A program made the translations under genes and the position numbers. A stretch of 37,668 nt of DNA from Bacillota bacterium (GTDB lineage Bacteria; Bacillota; Clostridia; Oscillospirales; Ruminococcaceae): positions 1-37,668 of the forward strand of contig JAEWBS010000057.1 in NCBI GenBank assembly GCA_023391005.1, in the 5' to 3' direction. Positions 16,033 to 23,374 of this stretch are shown one piece after another (positions within the stretch are counted from its first letter, which is position 1; every line of letters starts with the position of its first letter). The notes under the pieces were generated by a model, which was not told the origin of the DNA, did not search any database, and was given only the letters and a program-made list of their open reading frames with translations.

Positions 16033-16078
16033 TTAATCGGCGCTCATAGCTGCCGACGCGCCGATTAAATGTTATAAT
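16033..16078 (+). promoter_or_regulatory. Promoter with overlapping inverted repeat before the Crp/Fnr regulator
   Basis: A perfect TATAAT lies at 16073-16078. Just before it is a perfect 10-bp inverted repeat, TTAATCGGCG (16033-16042) and CGCCGATTAA (16059-16068), that covers the -35 position. No good -35 is present. It looks like an operator, perhaps for autoregulation, though a weak terminator is possible. It does not resemble the GTAAC site upstream of hcp. Confidence 0.5.
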
Positions 16079-16114
16079 AGACAAAACAGCATCCTTATGA
16101 TAAGAAGGTGGAAG

Positions 16115-16789
16115 ATGATTTCAAAATTGAAAGGCAGCCCGCTATTTGCGGATATGTCCGAAAGCGATATTGAAAACTGCCTGCGGTGCAGTCATGCGGA
16201 AATTGCATCTTATGAAAAGGACGAGATTGTTTTTCACCAAAAGGACGAGCCCAAAAAGCTGCTGGTGTTGCTTGAGGGGTCGGTGGCGGTATGCAATGAC
16301 ACAACCTCGGGGAAGCGCAGCATTGTCGCCACTTTTGACCGAAGCGGCGAGTTGTTCGGCGAGGTGTTTTTGTTTTTGAACCAGACACAGTACGACAATT
16401 ACGCGCAGGCCGTCACCCCCGCCAAGGTTTTGCAGATTCCAAAGGCGTTTTTTTATCAGACCTGCGGCAACAGCTGCGGCTATCATTCCAAGCTGATTTT
16501 TAATATGCTGTCTATTCTCTCGCAAAAGGCTTATTTCTTGAACCAAAAGGTTCAAATTCTCTCTTGCGCGACACTACGGCAGAAAATCGCTAAGATTCTG
16601 CTGAAGAACTGCCGTCCGGACGGCAGGGTGCTGCTTTCGATGACGCGGGAGGAGCTGGCCGATTTTCTAAACACCGCACGCCCGTCTCTGTCACGTGAGC
16701 TGATGAACATGCAAGAGGACGGTCTTATTAAAATTCAGAAGCGGGACATTTTTATCACTGATTTTGATGCGCTGCAAAATGTTCTATAG
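16115..16789 (+). CDS. Crp/Fnr family transcription regulator, HcpR-like
   Basis: This 224-aa regulator has an N-terminal cyclic-nucleotide-type beta-roll (about 5-115), a long dimer helix (about 120-145) and a C-terminal winged helix. The helix-turn-helix reads TREELADFLNTARPSLSREL (177-196). It lacks the FNR four-cysteine N-terminus, but has two close pairs, Cys22/Cys25 and Cys117/Cys121, that could be redox- or metal-sensitive. Start ATG 16115 is preferred because AAGGTGG lies just upstream. It sits directly before hcp on the same strand, the usual place of HcpR regulators that switch on hcp under nitrosative stress. The signal it senses cannot be read from the sequence. Confidence 0.88.
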   Translation: MISKLKGSPLFADMSESDIENCLRCSHAEIASYEKDEIVFHQKDEPKKLLVLLEGSVAVCNDTTSGKRSIVATFDRSGELFGEVFLFLNQTQYDNYAQAVTPAKVLQIPKAFFYQTCGNSCGYHSKLIFNMLSILSQKAYFLNQKVQILSCATLRQKIAKILLKNCRPDGRVLLSMTREELADFLNTARPSLSRELMNMQEDGLIKIQKRDIFITDFDALQNVL

Positions 16790-16883
16790 CCTTTCATCGC
16801 TGTCAGGCAATGCTTTAGATTTTTCTAAAACGCCAAAACATTTTTAATTGTGTATCGCCAAACGCGAATTCTTTTTAATTTTC

Positions 16884-16913
16884 AAAAATCCGTAACATAG
16901 GTTACGGATTTTT
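16884..16913 (+). promoter_or_regulatory. Palindromic operator (GTAAC-N4-GTTAC) of hcp, also a possible terminator
   Basis: A perfect 13-bp inverted repeat (16884-16896 and 16901-16913) with loop ATAG contains GTAAC-ATAG-GTTAC, centred between 16898 and 16899. That is 41.5 bases upstream of the predicted hcp start (16940), the standard position for class II Crp/Fnr activation. The stem is followed by T6, so the transcript could also fold into a terminator for the regulator gene. Confidence 0.7.
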
Positions 16914-16927
16914 TGCGTTTTATCGAT

Positions 16928-16933
16928 TATGAT
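16928..16933 (+). promoter_or_regulatory. -10 element of the hcp promoter
   Basis: TATGAT is the only good -10 before hcp and has no matching -35 at 16-18 bp. That fits a promoter needing an activator at the palindrome upstream. The start point would be near 16940, 36 nt before the ATG. Confidence 0.6.
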
Positions 16934-16975
16934 GAACACATCAACCGAACAACACACCATTGAGGAGGATATATA

Positions 16976-18814
16976 ATGGACAACAAAATGTTTTGCTATC
17001 AGTGTCAGGAAACCGCCGGATGCACCGGCTGTACCCAGATCGGCGTCTGCGGAAAGAAACCCGAGGTTTCTGCCATGCAGGATCTGCTCGTGTATGTCTC
17101 AAAGGCACTCTCGGCCGTGACGACACAACTGCGCGCCGAGGGCAAGAACGTCTCGCAGGATGTCAACCATCTGGTAACGCTCAATCTGTTCACGACCATT
17201 ACCAACGCAAACTTTGACGAGGACGCGATTGTCGCCCGTATCGTCGAGACGCTCGACACCAAGGCCGCGCTGCTCGCGCAGGTTTCTCAGCCCGAGAAGC
17301 TGCCCGAGGCCGCCAAGTGGCACGGTGCGCAGGCCGAATTTGCGGCCAAGGCCGCGCAGGTGGGCGTACTCTCGACCAAGGACGAGGATGTCCGCAGCCT
17401 CAGAGAGCTGATTACCTACGGCCTCAAGGGTCTTTCAGCCTACAGCAAGCACGCAAACGCGCTGCTTCAAGACGACGAGCAGGTCGACGCCTTTATGCAG
17501 AACGCGCTTGCCAAAACACTGGATAATACACTCAGTGTCAACGATTTGATCGCCCTGACGCTTGAGACCGGCAAATATGGCGTCAACGGTATGGCACTGC
17601 TCGACAAGGCCAACACCACGGCCTACGGCAACCCTGAGATCACCAAGGTCAATATCGGCGTCGGTACCCGACCCGGCATTCTGATCTCGGGCCACGACCT
17701 GCGCGACATGGAGATGCTTCTTAAAGCAACTGAGGGCACCGGCGTCGACGTCTACACCCATTCCGAGATGCTGCCCGCCCACTACTATCCGGCGTTTAAG
17801 AAGTACCCGCATTTCGTCGGCAACTACGGCAACGCCTGGTGGAAACAGAAAGAGGAGTTTGAGAGCTTCAACGGCCCGATTCTGATGACCACCAACTGTA
17901 TTGTCCCGCCCAAGGACAGCTACAAGGACCGCCTGTACACGACCGGCGCGGCGGGCTTCCCGGGCTGCAAGCACATTGCGGGCAGCATCGGCGAGGAGAA
18001 GGATTTCTCTGAGATCATCGCGCACGCTAAGCGCTGTGCGGCCCCAATCGAGATTGAGACCGGCGAGATCGTCGGCGGCTTTGCCCACAATCAGGTGCTG
18101 GCACTGGCCGACACCGTCGTTGGCGCGGTCAAGTCGGGCGCGATCAAAAAGTTTGTGGTCATGGCGGGCTGCGACGGCCGCGCCAAGTCGAGAAACTATT
18201 ACACCGACTTTGCCAAGGCGCTGCCGAAAGATACCGTGATTCTGACGGCGGGCTGCGCCAAATACAAATACAACAAGCTTGACCTCGGCGATATCGGCGG
18301 CATCCCCCGCGTGCTCGACGCCGGACAGTGCAACGACTCTTATTCGCTGGCCGTCATCGCGCTCAAGCTCAAGGAAGTATTCGGTCTGGATGATATCAAC
18401 GACCTGCCGATCATCTATAATATCGCGTGGTACGAGCAGAAGGCGGTTATCGTGCTGCTGGCGCTCCTATACCTCGGTGTGAAGAACATCCACCTCGGCC
18501 CGACGCTGCCCGCGTTCCTGTCGCCGAATGTGGCGAAGGTTCTCGTCGATAACTTCGGCATCGCCGGTATCGGCACCGTCGAGGACGACATGGCGCTGTT
18601 CTTTGACGAGGAGAAGCAGCCCGCCATCGCCGCCGACATTCTGGTCGGAGAGCTGATGCGGCAGTACCCCGCCGCCGCGCCGATTCTGATGGAATGCGGC
18701 ATGCACTGCCTTGGTTGCCCCTCGGCCCAGATGGAATCGCTCGCTGACGCCTGCATGGTGCACGGCCTTGACGTCAACACTGTGCTGCAAAAGCTTAACG
18801 CGCAACTGGCATAA
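16976..18814 (+). CDS. hcp: Hybrid cluster protein Hcp (hydroxylamine / NO reductase)
   Basis: Hcp is a cytoplasmic iron-sulfur-oxo enzyme reported to reduce NO or hydroxylamine and protect anaerobes from nitrosative stress. The 612-aa protein starts with the proximal cluster ligands Cys7, Cys10, Cys19 and Cys25 in CYQC...CTQIGVC. This matches the anaerobe-type spacing, with an extra Cys16. Hybrid-cluster ligand regions are visible: GFPGCKHI (about 325-332), AGCAKYKYN (about 422-430), LDAGQCNDSYS (about 445-455) and an NIAWYEQKA segment (about 482-490). GAGGAGG before the ATG supports the start. A hairpin with a short T-run follows the gene. Confidence 0.96.
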   Translation: MDNKMFCYQCQETAGCTGCTQIGVCGKKPEVSAMQDLLVYVSKALSAVTTQLRAEGKNVSQDVNHLVTLNLFTTITNANFDEDAIVARIVETLDTKAALLAQVSQPEKLPEAAKWHGAQAEFAAKAAQVGVLSTKDEDVRSLRELITYGLKGLSAYSKHANALLQDDEQVDAFMQNALAKTLDNTLSVNDLIALTLETGKYGVNGMALLDKANTTAYGNPEITKVNIGVGTRPGILISGHDLRDMEMLLKATEGTGVDVYTHSEMLPAHYYPAFKKYPHFVGNYGNAWWKQKEEFESFNGPILMTTNCIVPPKDSYKDRLYTTGAAGFPGCKHIAGSIGEEKDFSEIIAHAKRCAAPIEIETGEIVGGFAHNQVLALADTVVGAVKSGAIKKFVVMAGCDGRAKSRNYYTDFAKALPKDTVILTAGCAKYKYNKLDLGDIGGIPRVLDAGQCNDSYSLAVIALKLKEVFGLDDINDLPIIYNIAWYEQKAVIVLLALLYLGVKNIHLGPTLPAFLSPNVAKVLVDNFGIAGIGTVEDDMALFFDEEKQPAIAADILVGELMRQYPAAAPILMECGMHCLGCPSAQMESLADACMVHGLDVNTVLQKLNAQLA

Positions 18815-18827
18815 ACAACCATGTTCG

Positions 18828-18865
18828 GGGCTATGGGAGATATTCAACGCTTCCATAGCCCTTTT
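18828..18865 (+). terminator. Attenuator-like hairpin between hcp and the next gene
   Basis: An 11-bp stem with one G-U pair (GGGCTATGGGA 18828-18838 with TTCCATAGCCC 18851-18861) is followed by only TTTT. It probably lets some transcription pass, giving more hcp than downstream mRNA. Confidence 0.65.
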
Positions 18866-18885
18866 AAAAAAGAAAGGACATCGCT

Positions 18886-19494
18886 ATGAGCGCATTTTTA
18901 GGCCCGATTCATTACTGGCTTTACCGCAAAATTCAGCTGCAAGAGGCGCTGATTGACCATATTCTTGACACCGCCGCGCAAGCGGGCTGGGATACCCTCT
19001 CCGCCGAAAAGCTCAACACGGTTTGCGGCGGCGCCGACCTGCGGCCGCTAGAAGATGTCATCGATCAGGGCAACATTCACGGCTGGCTGCATCAGAAGAT
19101 CGGCGTGAGCGAGGTGCGGCTCGCCTACCTCGTGACCGAGCTGCTCAAAGCCGACGCGTCCCGGCTCGACACGCTTAAAGCATCGGCTTATCACTTTGGT
19201 GAGCGTCACGCAATGTTAAGCAGTGTCGATGCAAACGCCGCCTACAAAATGCTGGAGGATACCCTGCTCAACGGCATGCCCTGCGACCACGTCAACCGAC
19301 TGCTCGAACAGGGGACCGACCGCGTTGTCTGGCAGCAGACCCAGTGCGTCCACCGCGACTATTGGGCGCGGGTCGGCGGCGATGTCGCCGTCTATAACGC
19401 GCTGCGCACCCAGATGATAGAAGGTATGCTCGCGCACAGCACGCTGCGCCTGCAAGTGTTGGAAAACAATAAATTTGAAATTATAAGAAGGTGA
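18886..19494 (+). CDS. Uncharacterised protein of the hcp operon
   Basis: I cannot assign this 202-aa protein to a named domain. It is mostly helical, soluble, without signal peptide or membrane segments. It begins MSAFLGPIHYWLYRKIQLQEAL. Several histidines (His9, His23, His65, and those in ASAYHFGERHAML and CVHRDYW) and Cys47 are candidates for metal or heme binding. The start has AAAGGA 7 nt upstream. It lies 71 bp after hcp and its stop is 6 bp before the hemerythrin ATG, so translation of the two is probably linked. The neighbours suggest a role in NO or oxygen stress. Confidence 0.85.
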   Translation: MSAFLGPIHYWLYRKIQLQEALIDHILDTAAQAGWDTLSAEKLNTVCGGADLRPLEDVIDQGNIHGWLHQKIGVSEVRLAYLVTELLKADASRLDTLKASAYHFGERHAMLSSVDANAAYKMLEDTLLNGMPCDHVNRLLEQGTDRVVWQQTQCVHRDYWARVGGDVAVYNALRTQMIEGMLAHSTLRLQVLENNKFEIIRR

Positions 19495-19500
19495 AGAACG

Positions 19501-20058
19501 ATGGATAGCATTAAATTGATGGTGGAAGAGCACGACAACATTTTAAAGCTGCTCTCGGTTCTGCGTACCGCCTGCTGCGGCATTTTAGAGGGGCAGGAAG
19601 TGGACGACGGCGATTTTCGCAAGATGATCTCCTTTGCGCGCAACTATGCCGATAAGCATCACCACGGCAAGGAGGAGCAGATTCTTTTTAAAGAGATGCT
19701 CGAGCGTCTCGGCCAAGTGGGCGTCAACCTGATTCAGCACGGCATGCTGGTTGAGCACGATCTCGGCAGGCTGCATATCGCAGAGCTTGAGAAAGCGCTC
19801 AACGACTATCAAAAAGCGCCCAAGACCGAATATAAGCTCAATATTCTGGCCGAGGCAATCGGCTACGCCAACCTGTTGCAACGCCACATTGACAAGGAAA
19901 ATCAGGTGGTTTACACCTATGCCGAAAAGCATCTGCCCGGTGATATTCTGCAGCAGATCAACGCGCAGGTGGCGCGCTTTGAAGCGCAGGCCGAAGAAAG
20001 CCATGTGCCGCAAGCCTGTCTGCAAGCGCTCAAGGAGTTGTCGGAGAAGTATCTTTAA
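19501..20058 (+). CDS. Hemerythrin HHE-domain protein
   Basis: Hemerythrins bind O2 or NO at a non-heme di-iron centre. This 185-aa four-helix protein shows the ligand pattern His11 (EEHD), the His53-His54-His55-x-x-Glu58-Glu59 region (KHHHGKEE), His80 and His86 (IQHGMLVEHD), and His128 with Glu132 (RHIDKEN). AAGGTGAAG just before the ATG overlaps the end of the unknown gene. It is the last gene of the hcp operon and probably scavenges O2/NO or repairs iron centres as RIC/YtfE proteins do, though it lacks their N-terminal ScdA domain. Family is firm, role inferred. Confidence 0.9.
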   Translation: MDSIKLMVEEHDNILKLLSVLRTACCGILEGQEVDDGDFRKMISFARNYADKHHHGKEEQILFKEMLERLGQVGVNLIQHGMLVEHDLGRLHIAELEKALNDYQKAPKTEYKLNILAEAIGYANLLQRHIDKENQVVYTYAEKHLPGDILQQINAQVARFEAQAEESHVPQACLQALKELSEKYL

Positions 20059-20182
20059 GGCGTGTGGGGCGGTTTAAAGAGAGCGGTACTATCCGCGCTT
20101 ACGTAGCGCGGCGTCAGCATCATGTGGGAGATTGCCCATACAGCGCTTTGTTTGGCGCTTGATCCTTATATATTGATGGATG
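20059..20182 (+). other. Structured 3' region of the hcp operon
   Basis: Between the hemerythrin stop and its terminator are a perfect 7-bp hairpin CCGCGCT-TACGT-AGCGCGG (20093-20111) and a second AGCGC/GCGCT hairpin near 20134-20152. No coding frame is credible. It may be an ordinary long 3' UTR or the body of a small RNA. Confidence 0.4.
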
Positions 20183-20221
20183 AAACCAAAACCTTCGGTT
20201 AAAAACCGAGGGTTTTGGTTT
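20183..20221 (+). terminator. Intrinsic terminator of the hcp operon
   Basis: An 18-bp stem with one wobble (20183-20200 with 20204-20221), AAACCAAAACC...GGTTTTGGTTT, has a 3-nt loop and runs into T-rich sequence. Confidence 0.85.
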
Positions 20222-20480
20222 TATTGTTGTTAATTATTTGAATGCGCCGCCGATCAGCGATACGCGAATTAAAAATGTCTGCAACATTTTTAATCGTAAG
20301 GTCACGGGTGTCTCCACTTTTGCCCGTGCACTAAATACAATATTAAAACTAAAAAATTTATGACTTAGGGATTCCTTTAATATATATATTTCAGGAGTTC
20401 CGAAGTTGGTGGTGGTTATTCAAGCTGTTGTCGGGAACAACCATCAAAAAACCTTGGAACAGAAAATTTTTCTAAAACCA
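20222..20480. other. AT-rich gene-free stretch
   Basis: The base composition drops sharply compared with both sides. One imperfect dyad is visible: GGGATTCCT (20368-20376) opposite AGGAGTTCC (20393-20401) around an AATATATATATT core. No gene or transposase remnant was recognised. Confidence 0.4.
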
Positions 20481-20523
20481 TTGACTTTATGGCTGACATC
20501 AATTACTGTTGTTATTGTCAGCC
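20481..20523 (+). promoter_or_regulatory. Promoter and operator-like dyad of the RHH gene
   Basis: TTGACT (20481-20486) can serve as -35, with a poor -10 TACTGT 17 bp later (20504-20509). Inverted half-sites GGCTGACA (20491-20498) and TGTCAGCC (20516-20523) bracket that -10. Such a dyad is expected if the small DNA-binding protein represses its own gene. Confidence 0.5.
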
Positions 20524-20547
20524 AACAATCACAAAGGAGGTGCTCTT

Positions 20548-20724
20548 ATCTCAAAGAAAGTTGGACGGCCTTATTCTGAAAATCCTAAAGAAATACGGCT
20601 TACGGTACGGCTTGAAAAAAAGCATCTTGACATTCTTGAAAAATACTCAAAAGAGAATGGCATAACAAAAAACGAGTCCGTAAGGCAAGGTATTGAAAAG
20701 CTTGAGGATAAGGAAAAGGAATAA
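20548..20724 (+). CDS. Small ribbon-helix-helix (CopG-like) protein with apparent ATC start
   Basis: This 58-aa protein looks like a dimeric ribbon-helix-helix DNA binder. KEIRLTVRLEKKHLDILEKYSKENG gives the beta-strand and first helix, and TKNESVRQGIEKLEDKEKE the second helix. The best Shine-Dalgarno in the region, AAGGAGG (20534-20540), lies exactly 7 nt before an in-frame ATC (20548-20550). No ATG, GTG or TTG occurs between them. The protein sequence SKKVGRPYSENP after it looks like a natural start, so either ATC is used as a rare start or an ATG was mutated. A TTG at 20509 would start upstream of the binding site. No toxin partner is adjacent. Confidence 0.7.
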   Translation: MSKKVGRPYSENPKEIRLTVRLEKKHLDILEKYSKENGITKNESVRQGIEKLEDKEKE

Positions 20725-20728
20725 GAAA

Positions 20729-20765
20729 GAAGTGGCGCTCTCTCGCAAAGAAAACACGCCACTTC
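20729..20765. terminator. Hairpin after the RHH gene
   Basis: GAAGTGGCG (20729-20737) pairs with CGCCACTTC (20757-20765) just after the stop codon. No T-run follows on the plus strand, so termination would be weak; it may serve mRNA stability. Confidence 0.45.
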
Positions 20766-20780
20766 CCCACCCGACAATGC

Positions 20781-20809
20781 TTGAAAAGCAAATGCGGTGC
20801 AAATATTAT
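20781..20809 (+). promoter_or_regulatory. Promoter for the 105-aa gene
   Basis: TTGAAA (20781-20786) and TATTAT (20804-20809) are exactly 17 bp apart, giving a start near 20816. Confidence 0.7.
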
Positions 20810-20865
20810 ACCATGCGCCGTCATCCTTTTCAAGGCGTCGGGAACACAACGAAAGGATGATTCTT

Positions 20866-21183
20866 ATGCGCAATACTTTAAAAGAATTTCCTCTTGGCGA
20901 GGGTATTCTGCGCGGCCTGTATAACGGCCGTATTATCCCGTGGGAGCGCCGCAGTCCGCCCAATGACCGGCAGCGCGAAATTCTGGGCAAACTCGAAGAC
21001 GAAGAGCGCTATTTTATGTCAAAAATGTCGTTGGACGACTGCGAGCGGTTTGAAGCCTTATCACAGCTGCAAACGGAGCTTTCGATCATCGGCGAAGAAC
21101 AGCTTTTCTCCTACGCGTTTACATTGGGCCTGCTGCTGGCAATGGATGTCGTGAAGGAATCCGAAGTGGTTTATAACAGCTGA
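20866..21183 (+). CDS. Small uncharacterised protein (DUF6809-like)
   Basis: This 105-aa helical, acidic protein resembles small hypothetical proteins widespread in Clostridia (I believe DUF6809) with a start like MRNTLKEF, a GRI.P.ER segment and a hydrophobic C-terminal helix (FSYAFTLGLLLAMDVV). No function is known. ATG 20866 is chosen with GAAAGG 9 nt upstream; an ATG at 20857 abuts the binding site and is less likely. It has its own promoter and terminator. The DUF assignment is from memory and only moderate. Confidence 0.7.
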   Translation: MRNTLKEFPLGEGILRGLYNGRIIPWERRSPPNDRQREILGKLEDEERYFMSKMSLDDCERFEALSQLQTELSIIGEEQLFSYAFTLGLLLAMDVVKESEVVYNS

Positions 21184-21194
21184 AATTATAAAAC

Positions 21195-21247
21195 TTAAAC
21201 GGGCAGCCCACACAAAATGTACGGGCTGCCCGTTTAAATATTTAAAA
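21195..21247. terminator. Bidirectional terminator between convergent genes
   Basis: A perfect 15-bp stem TTAAACGGGCAGCCC (21195-21209) with 21233-21247 lies between the 105-aa gene and the convergent 2'-5' RNA ligase-like gene. A- and T-tracts flank both sides. Confidence 0.85.
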
Positions 21248-21290
21248 TTATCATAAGCACATAACGACTGTCCCGTATACCATAGCCGCA

Positions 21291-21824
21291 TCAGATCTGT
21301 AAGTCAAACACAGCCAGATTTTCACTCGTCTCTGAGGAGGTGATTTTCAACTGCGCCAGTTCGGCCGTAAACGGCGAAAATCCTTCCCGAAAAATTGAAA
21401 GCAGCGCCTCAGCCTGGCCCGGCTCGACCGTTGCAAGGGTTGTGTGCGGCGCCCAGCTTTTCTGTTCAAGCGAATACAGGCAGCCTTTGTCGGTACAGCA
21501 GTCGTCGTATTTTTCACGGATATCGGCGTGCAACCGCAGCAGATCGCCACTCGGGCAAGGGGACAAAAAACAAATGCTGGTATCGGGAAAAAAGCCAAAA
21601 TGGTTAAAGCAAAGTGCAATGCGCTTGTGTCGAGCCGCTATTTGGTCAATCCACTCGCACAGCGGCGCTTCGTCGAGCGTTGTATAGATACCAAACGTGA
21701 TATGAGGCTCATATGTATCGACGGCGAAGCCCTGCGCCTTTAGTTTTTCCTTCATGCGGGACACCGCTTGATTCGCTTGACTGTCGAAGGTGCCCATCAC
21801 ACACAACGTCCGTAACTGGTTCAA
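21291..21824 (-). CDS. 2'-5' RNA ligase / 2H phosphoesterase family protein
   Basis: This 177-aa protein is a 2H phosphoesterase of the LigT/ThpR type, which act on 2'-5' or cyclic phosphate bonds in RNA or nucleotides. Two H-x-T motifs form the active site: His41-Ile-Thr43 (PHITFG) and His127-Thr-Thr129 (PHTTLA). The length fits the family. Translation appears to start at TTG 21824 with GGAGG 6 nt upstream. The natural substrate is not known from the sequence. It is monocistronic. Confidence 0.85.
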   Translation of the reverse strand: MNQLRTLCVMGTFDSQANQAVSRMKEKLKAQGFAVDTYEPHITFGIYTTLDEAPLCEWIDQIAARHKRIALCFNHFGFFPDTSICFLSPCPSGDLLRLHADIREKYDDCCTDKGCLYSLEQKSWAPHTTLATVEPGQAEALLSIFREGFSPFTAELAQLKITSSETSENLAVFDLQI

Positions 21825-21865
21825 AATATTCCTCCTAGCCGCATGGCGTATCTTGTGTAAAGAAA

Positions 21866-21894
21866 ATTATAGCATTTATTCAATGCTTTGTCAC
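21866..21894 (-). promoter_or_regulatory. Promoter of the 2H phosphoesterase gene
   Basis: Minus-strand GTGACA (21889-21894) and TATAAT (21866-21871) are 17 bp apart, with TGC before the -10 as an extended element. Confidence 0.75.
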
Positions 21895-22022
21895 TGGCAG
21901 TACGTTCGGATTCTATAGCCGGTTAATTTGAAAACGCTCTAACATTGGCGCGTCTATTCTGTGGTGCAAGTAAGCGGCACAGAAATCCCCCCTTGTACCG
22001 TAGAAAATAAACGAATTTTGGC

Positions 22023-22051
22023 TTGTGAAAAGTATACCACAATGGTACAAT
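22023..22051 (+). promoter_or_regulatory. Promoter of the fprA operon
   Basis: TTGTGA (22023-22028) and TACAAT (22046-22051) are 17 bp apart; an overlapping TATAAT follows. The start near 22058 gives a leader of about 130 nt. No GTAAC-N4-GTTAC site like that of hcp is present, so regulation may differ. The rest of the 21.83-22.19 kb gap shows nothing else. Confidence 0.65.
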
Positions 22052-22185
22052 ATAATTATTCCTAGTTAACCGCCCGAAATATGCTTAAATTTTCAGCAAT
22101 ATTTTCTTGTTTGTTGTATTTACAACTGGAATTATCGGGCAGTTGGGTTATACTAAAATCAGAGATAAAACAAGGAGGTTTCAAC

Positions 22186-23373
22186 ATGGGAAAAGCACTC
22201 ACCTCGAAAGTAACATGGGTCGGCAAGGTGGACTGGGAGCTCAAGAAATTTCACGGCGATGAATATTCGACGCGCAGGGGCTCTTCTTATAACTCCTTTT
22301 TGATTCGGGATCAGAAAAATGTTCTGATTGATACGGTCTGGAAGCCATTTGACAAGGAATTTGTCCGCAACCTGTCGCAGGAGATCGCGCTGAAGGATAT
22401 CGATTACATCATCGCCAACCACGCCGAGATCGACCACAGCGGCGCGCTGCCCGAATTGATGCGGCAGATCCCGAACACGCCGATCTACTGTACGGCCAAC
22501 GCGGTTAAATCGCTCAAGGGGCATTATCATCAGGATTGGAACTTTGTCACCGTTAAAACCGGTGACACGTTGGATCTGGGCGACACCAAACTCGTTTTTG
22601 TCGAAGCGCCGATGCTGCATTGGCCGGACAGCATGTTTTGCTATCTGACCGGCGAGAACATCCTGTTTTCTAACGATGCGTTCGGGCAGCATTACGCAAC
22701 CGAATCGCTGTATAACGACACGGTGGACAAGGGTGAGCTGTATGCCGAGGCCCTCAAATACTACGCCAACATATTGACGCCGTTTTCGCCGCTTGTGACC
22801 AAAAAGATTAAGGAAGTGCTGTCTCTCAATCTGCCGGTGGACATGATTTGTACCAGCCATGGCGTGCTGTGGAAGGATAACCCCACGCAGATTGTAGAAG
22901 CCTATTTAAAATGGGCCGATTCGTATCAGGAAAATCAGATTACCATTGTGTATGACAGCATGTGGGGCGCAACGCGCCAGATGGCCGAGGCGATTGCCGC
23001 CGGTATCCGCAGACGCGACGAGCAGGTCGTCGTCAGGCTGATGAATGCGGCGCATGAGGATAAAAACGATATCATTACCGAAGTCTTCCGCTCGAAGACG
23101 GTGGTGCTCGGCTCCTCCACCATCAACAAGGGCTATCTGCATTCGATTGCGGGGCTGCTCGAAATGATGAAGGGGCTGCGGTTCACGAAGAAAAACGGCG
23201 CGGCCTTCGGCAGCTACGGCTGGAGCGGCGAATCGCCCAAGCAGCTTGCCAAGGCGCTTGCCGACGCCGGATTTAATGTCAAGGATGAGGGTCTGCGCGT
23301 TCTGTGGATGCCGGACGACGACGCCCGCGCCCAGTGCGAGGCCTATGGCCAAACGATAGCGGAGCTGGTGTGA
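22186..23373 (+). CDS. FprA-type flavodiiron protein (NO/O2 reductase)
   Basis: Flavodiiron proteins reduce O2 to water or NO to N2O and protect anaerobes. The 395-aa protein has an N-terminal metallo-beta-lactamase-like domain (about 1-245) with the di-iron ligands His79-x-Glu81-x-Asp83-His84 (NHAEIDHSG), His145 (MLHWPD), Asp164 (NDAFGQH) and His225 (CTSHGV). The C-terminal flavodoxin domain follows (about 252-395) with FMN loop YDSMWGATRQMA. No rubredoxin or reductase domain is fused, so it is the minimal class A form. AAGGAGG before ATG 22186 sets the start. It leads an operon with DUF1858 and DUF438 proteins. Confidence 0.93.
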   Translation: MGKALTSKVTWVGKVDWELKKFHGDEYSTRRGSSYNSFLIRDQKNVLIDTVWKPFDKEFVRNLSQEIALKDIDYIIANHAEIDHSGALPELMRQIPNTPIYCTANAVKSLKGHYHQDWNFVTVKTGDTLDLGDTKLVFVEAPMLHWPDSMFCYLTGENILFSNDAFGQHYATESLYNDTVDKGELYAEALKYYANILTPFSPLVTKKIKEVLSLNLPVDMICTSHGVLWKDNPTQIVEAYLKWADSYQENQITIVYDSMWGATRQMAEAIAAGIRRRDEQVVVRLMNAAHEDKNDIITEVFRSKTVVLGSSTINKGYLHSIAGLLEMMKGLRFTKKNGAAFGSYGWSGESPKQLAKALADAGFNVKDEGLRVLWMPDDDARAQCEAYGQTIAELV

Positions 23374-23374
23374 T

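Noticed and set aside
17435..18088. Long 217-aa minus-strand open frame inside hcp
   Set aside because: It is a shadow of the GC-rich hcp coding strand with no ribosome binding site, promoter or recognisable domain.
20481..21183. Toxin-antitoxin pair formed by the RHH gene and the following small gene
   Set aside because: The second gene has its own promoter, lies 140 bp away and resembles a small helical hypothetical protein, not a known toxin.
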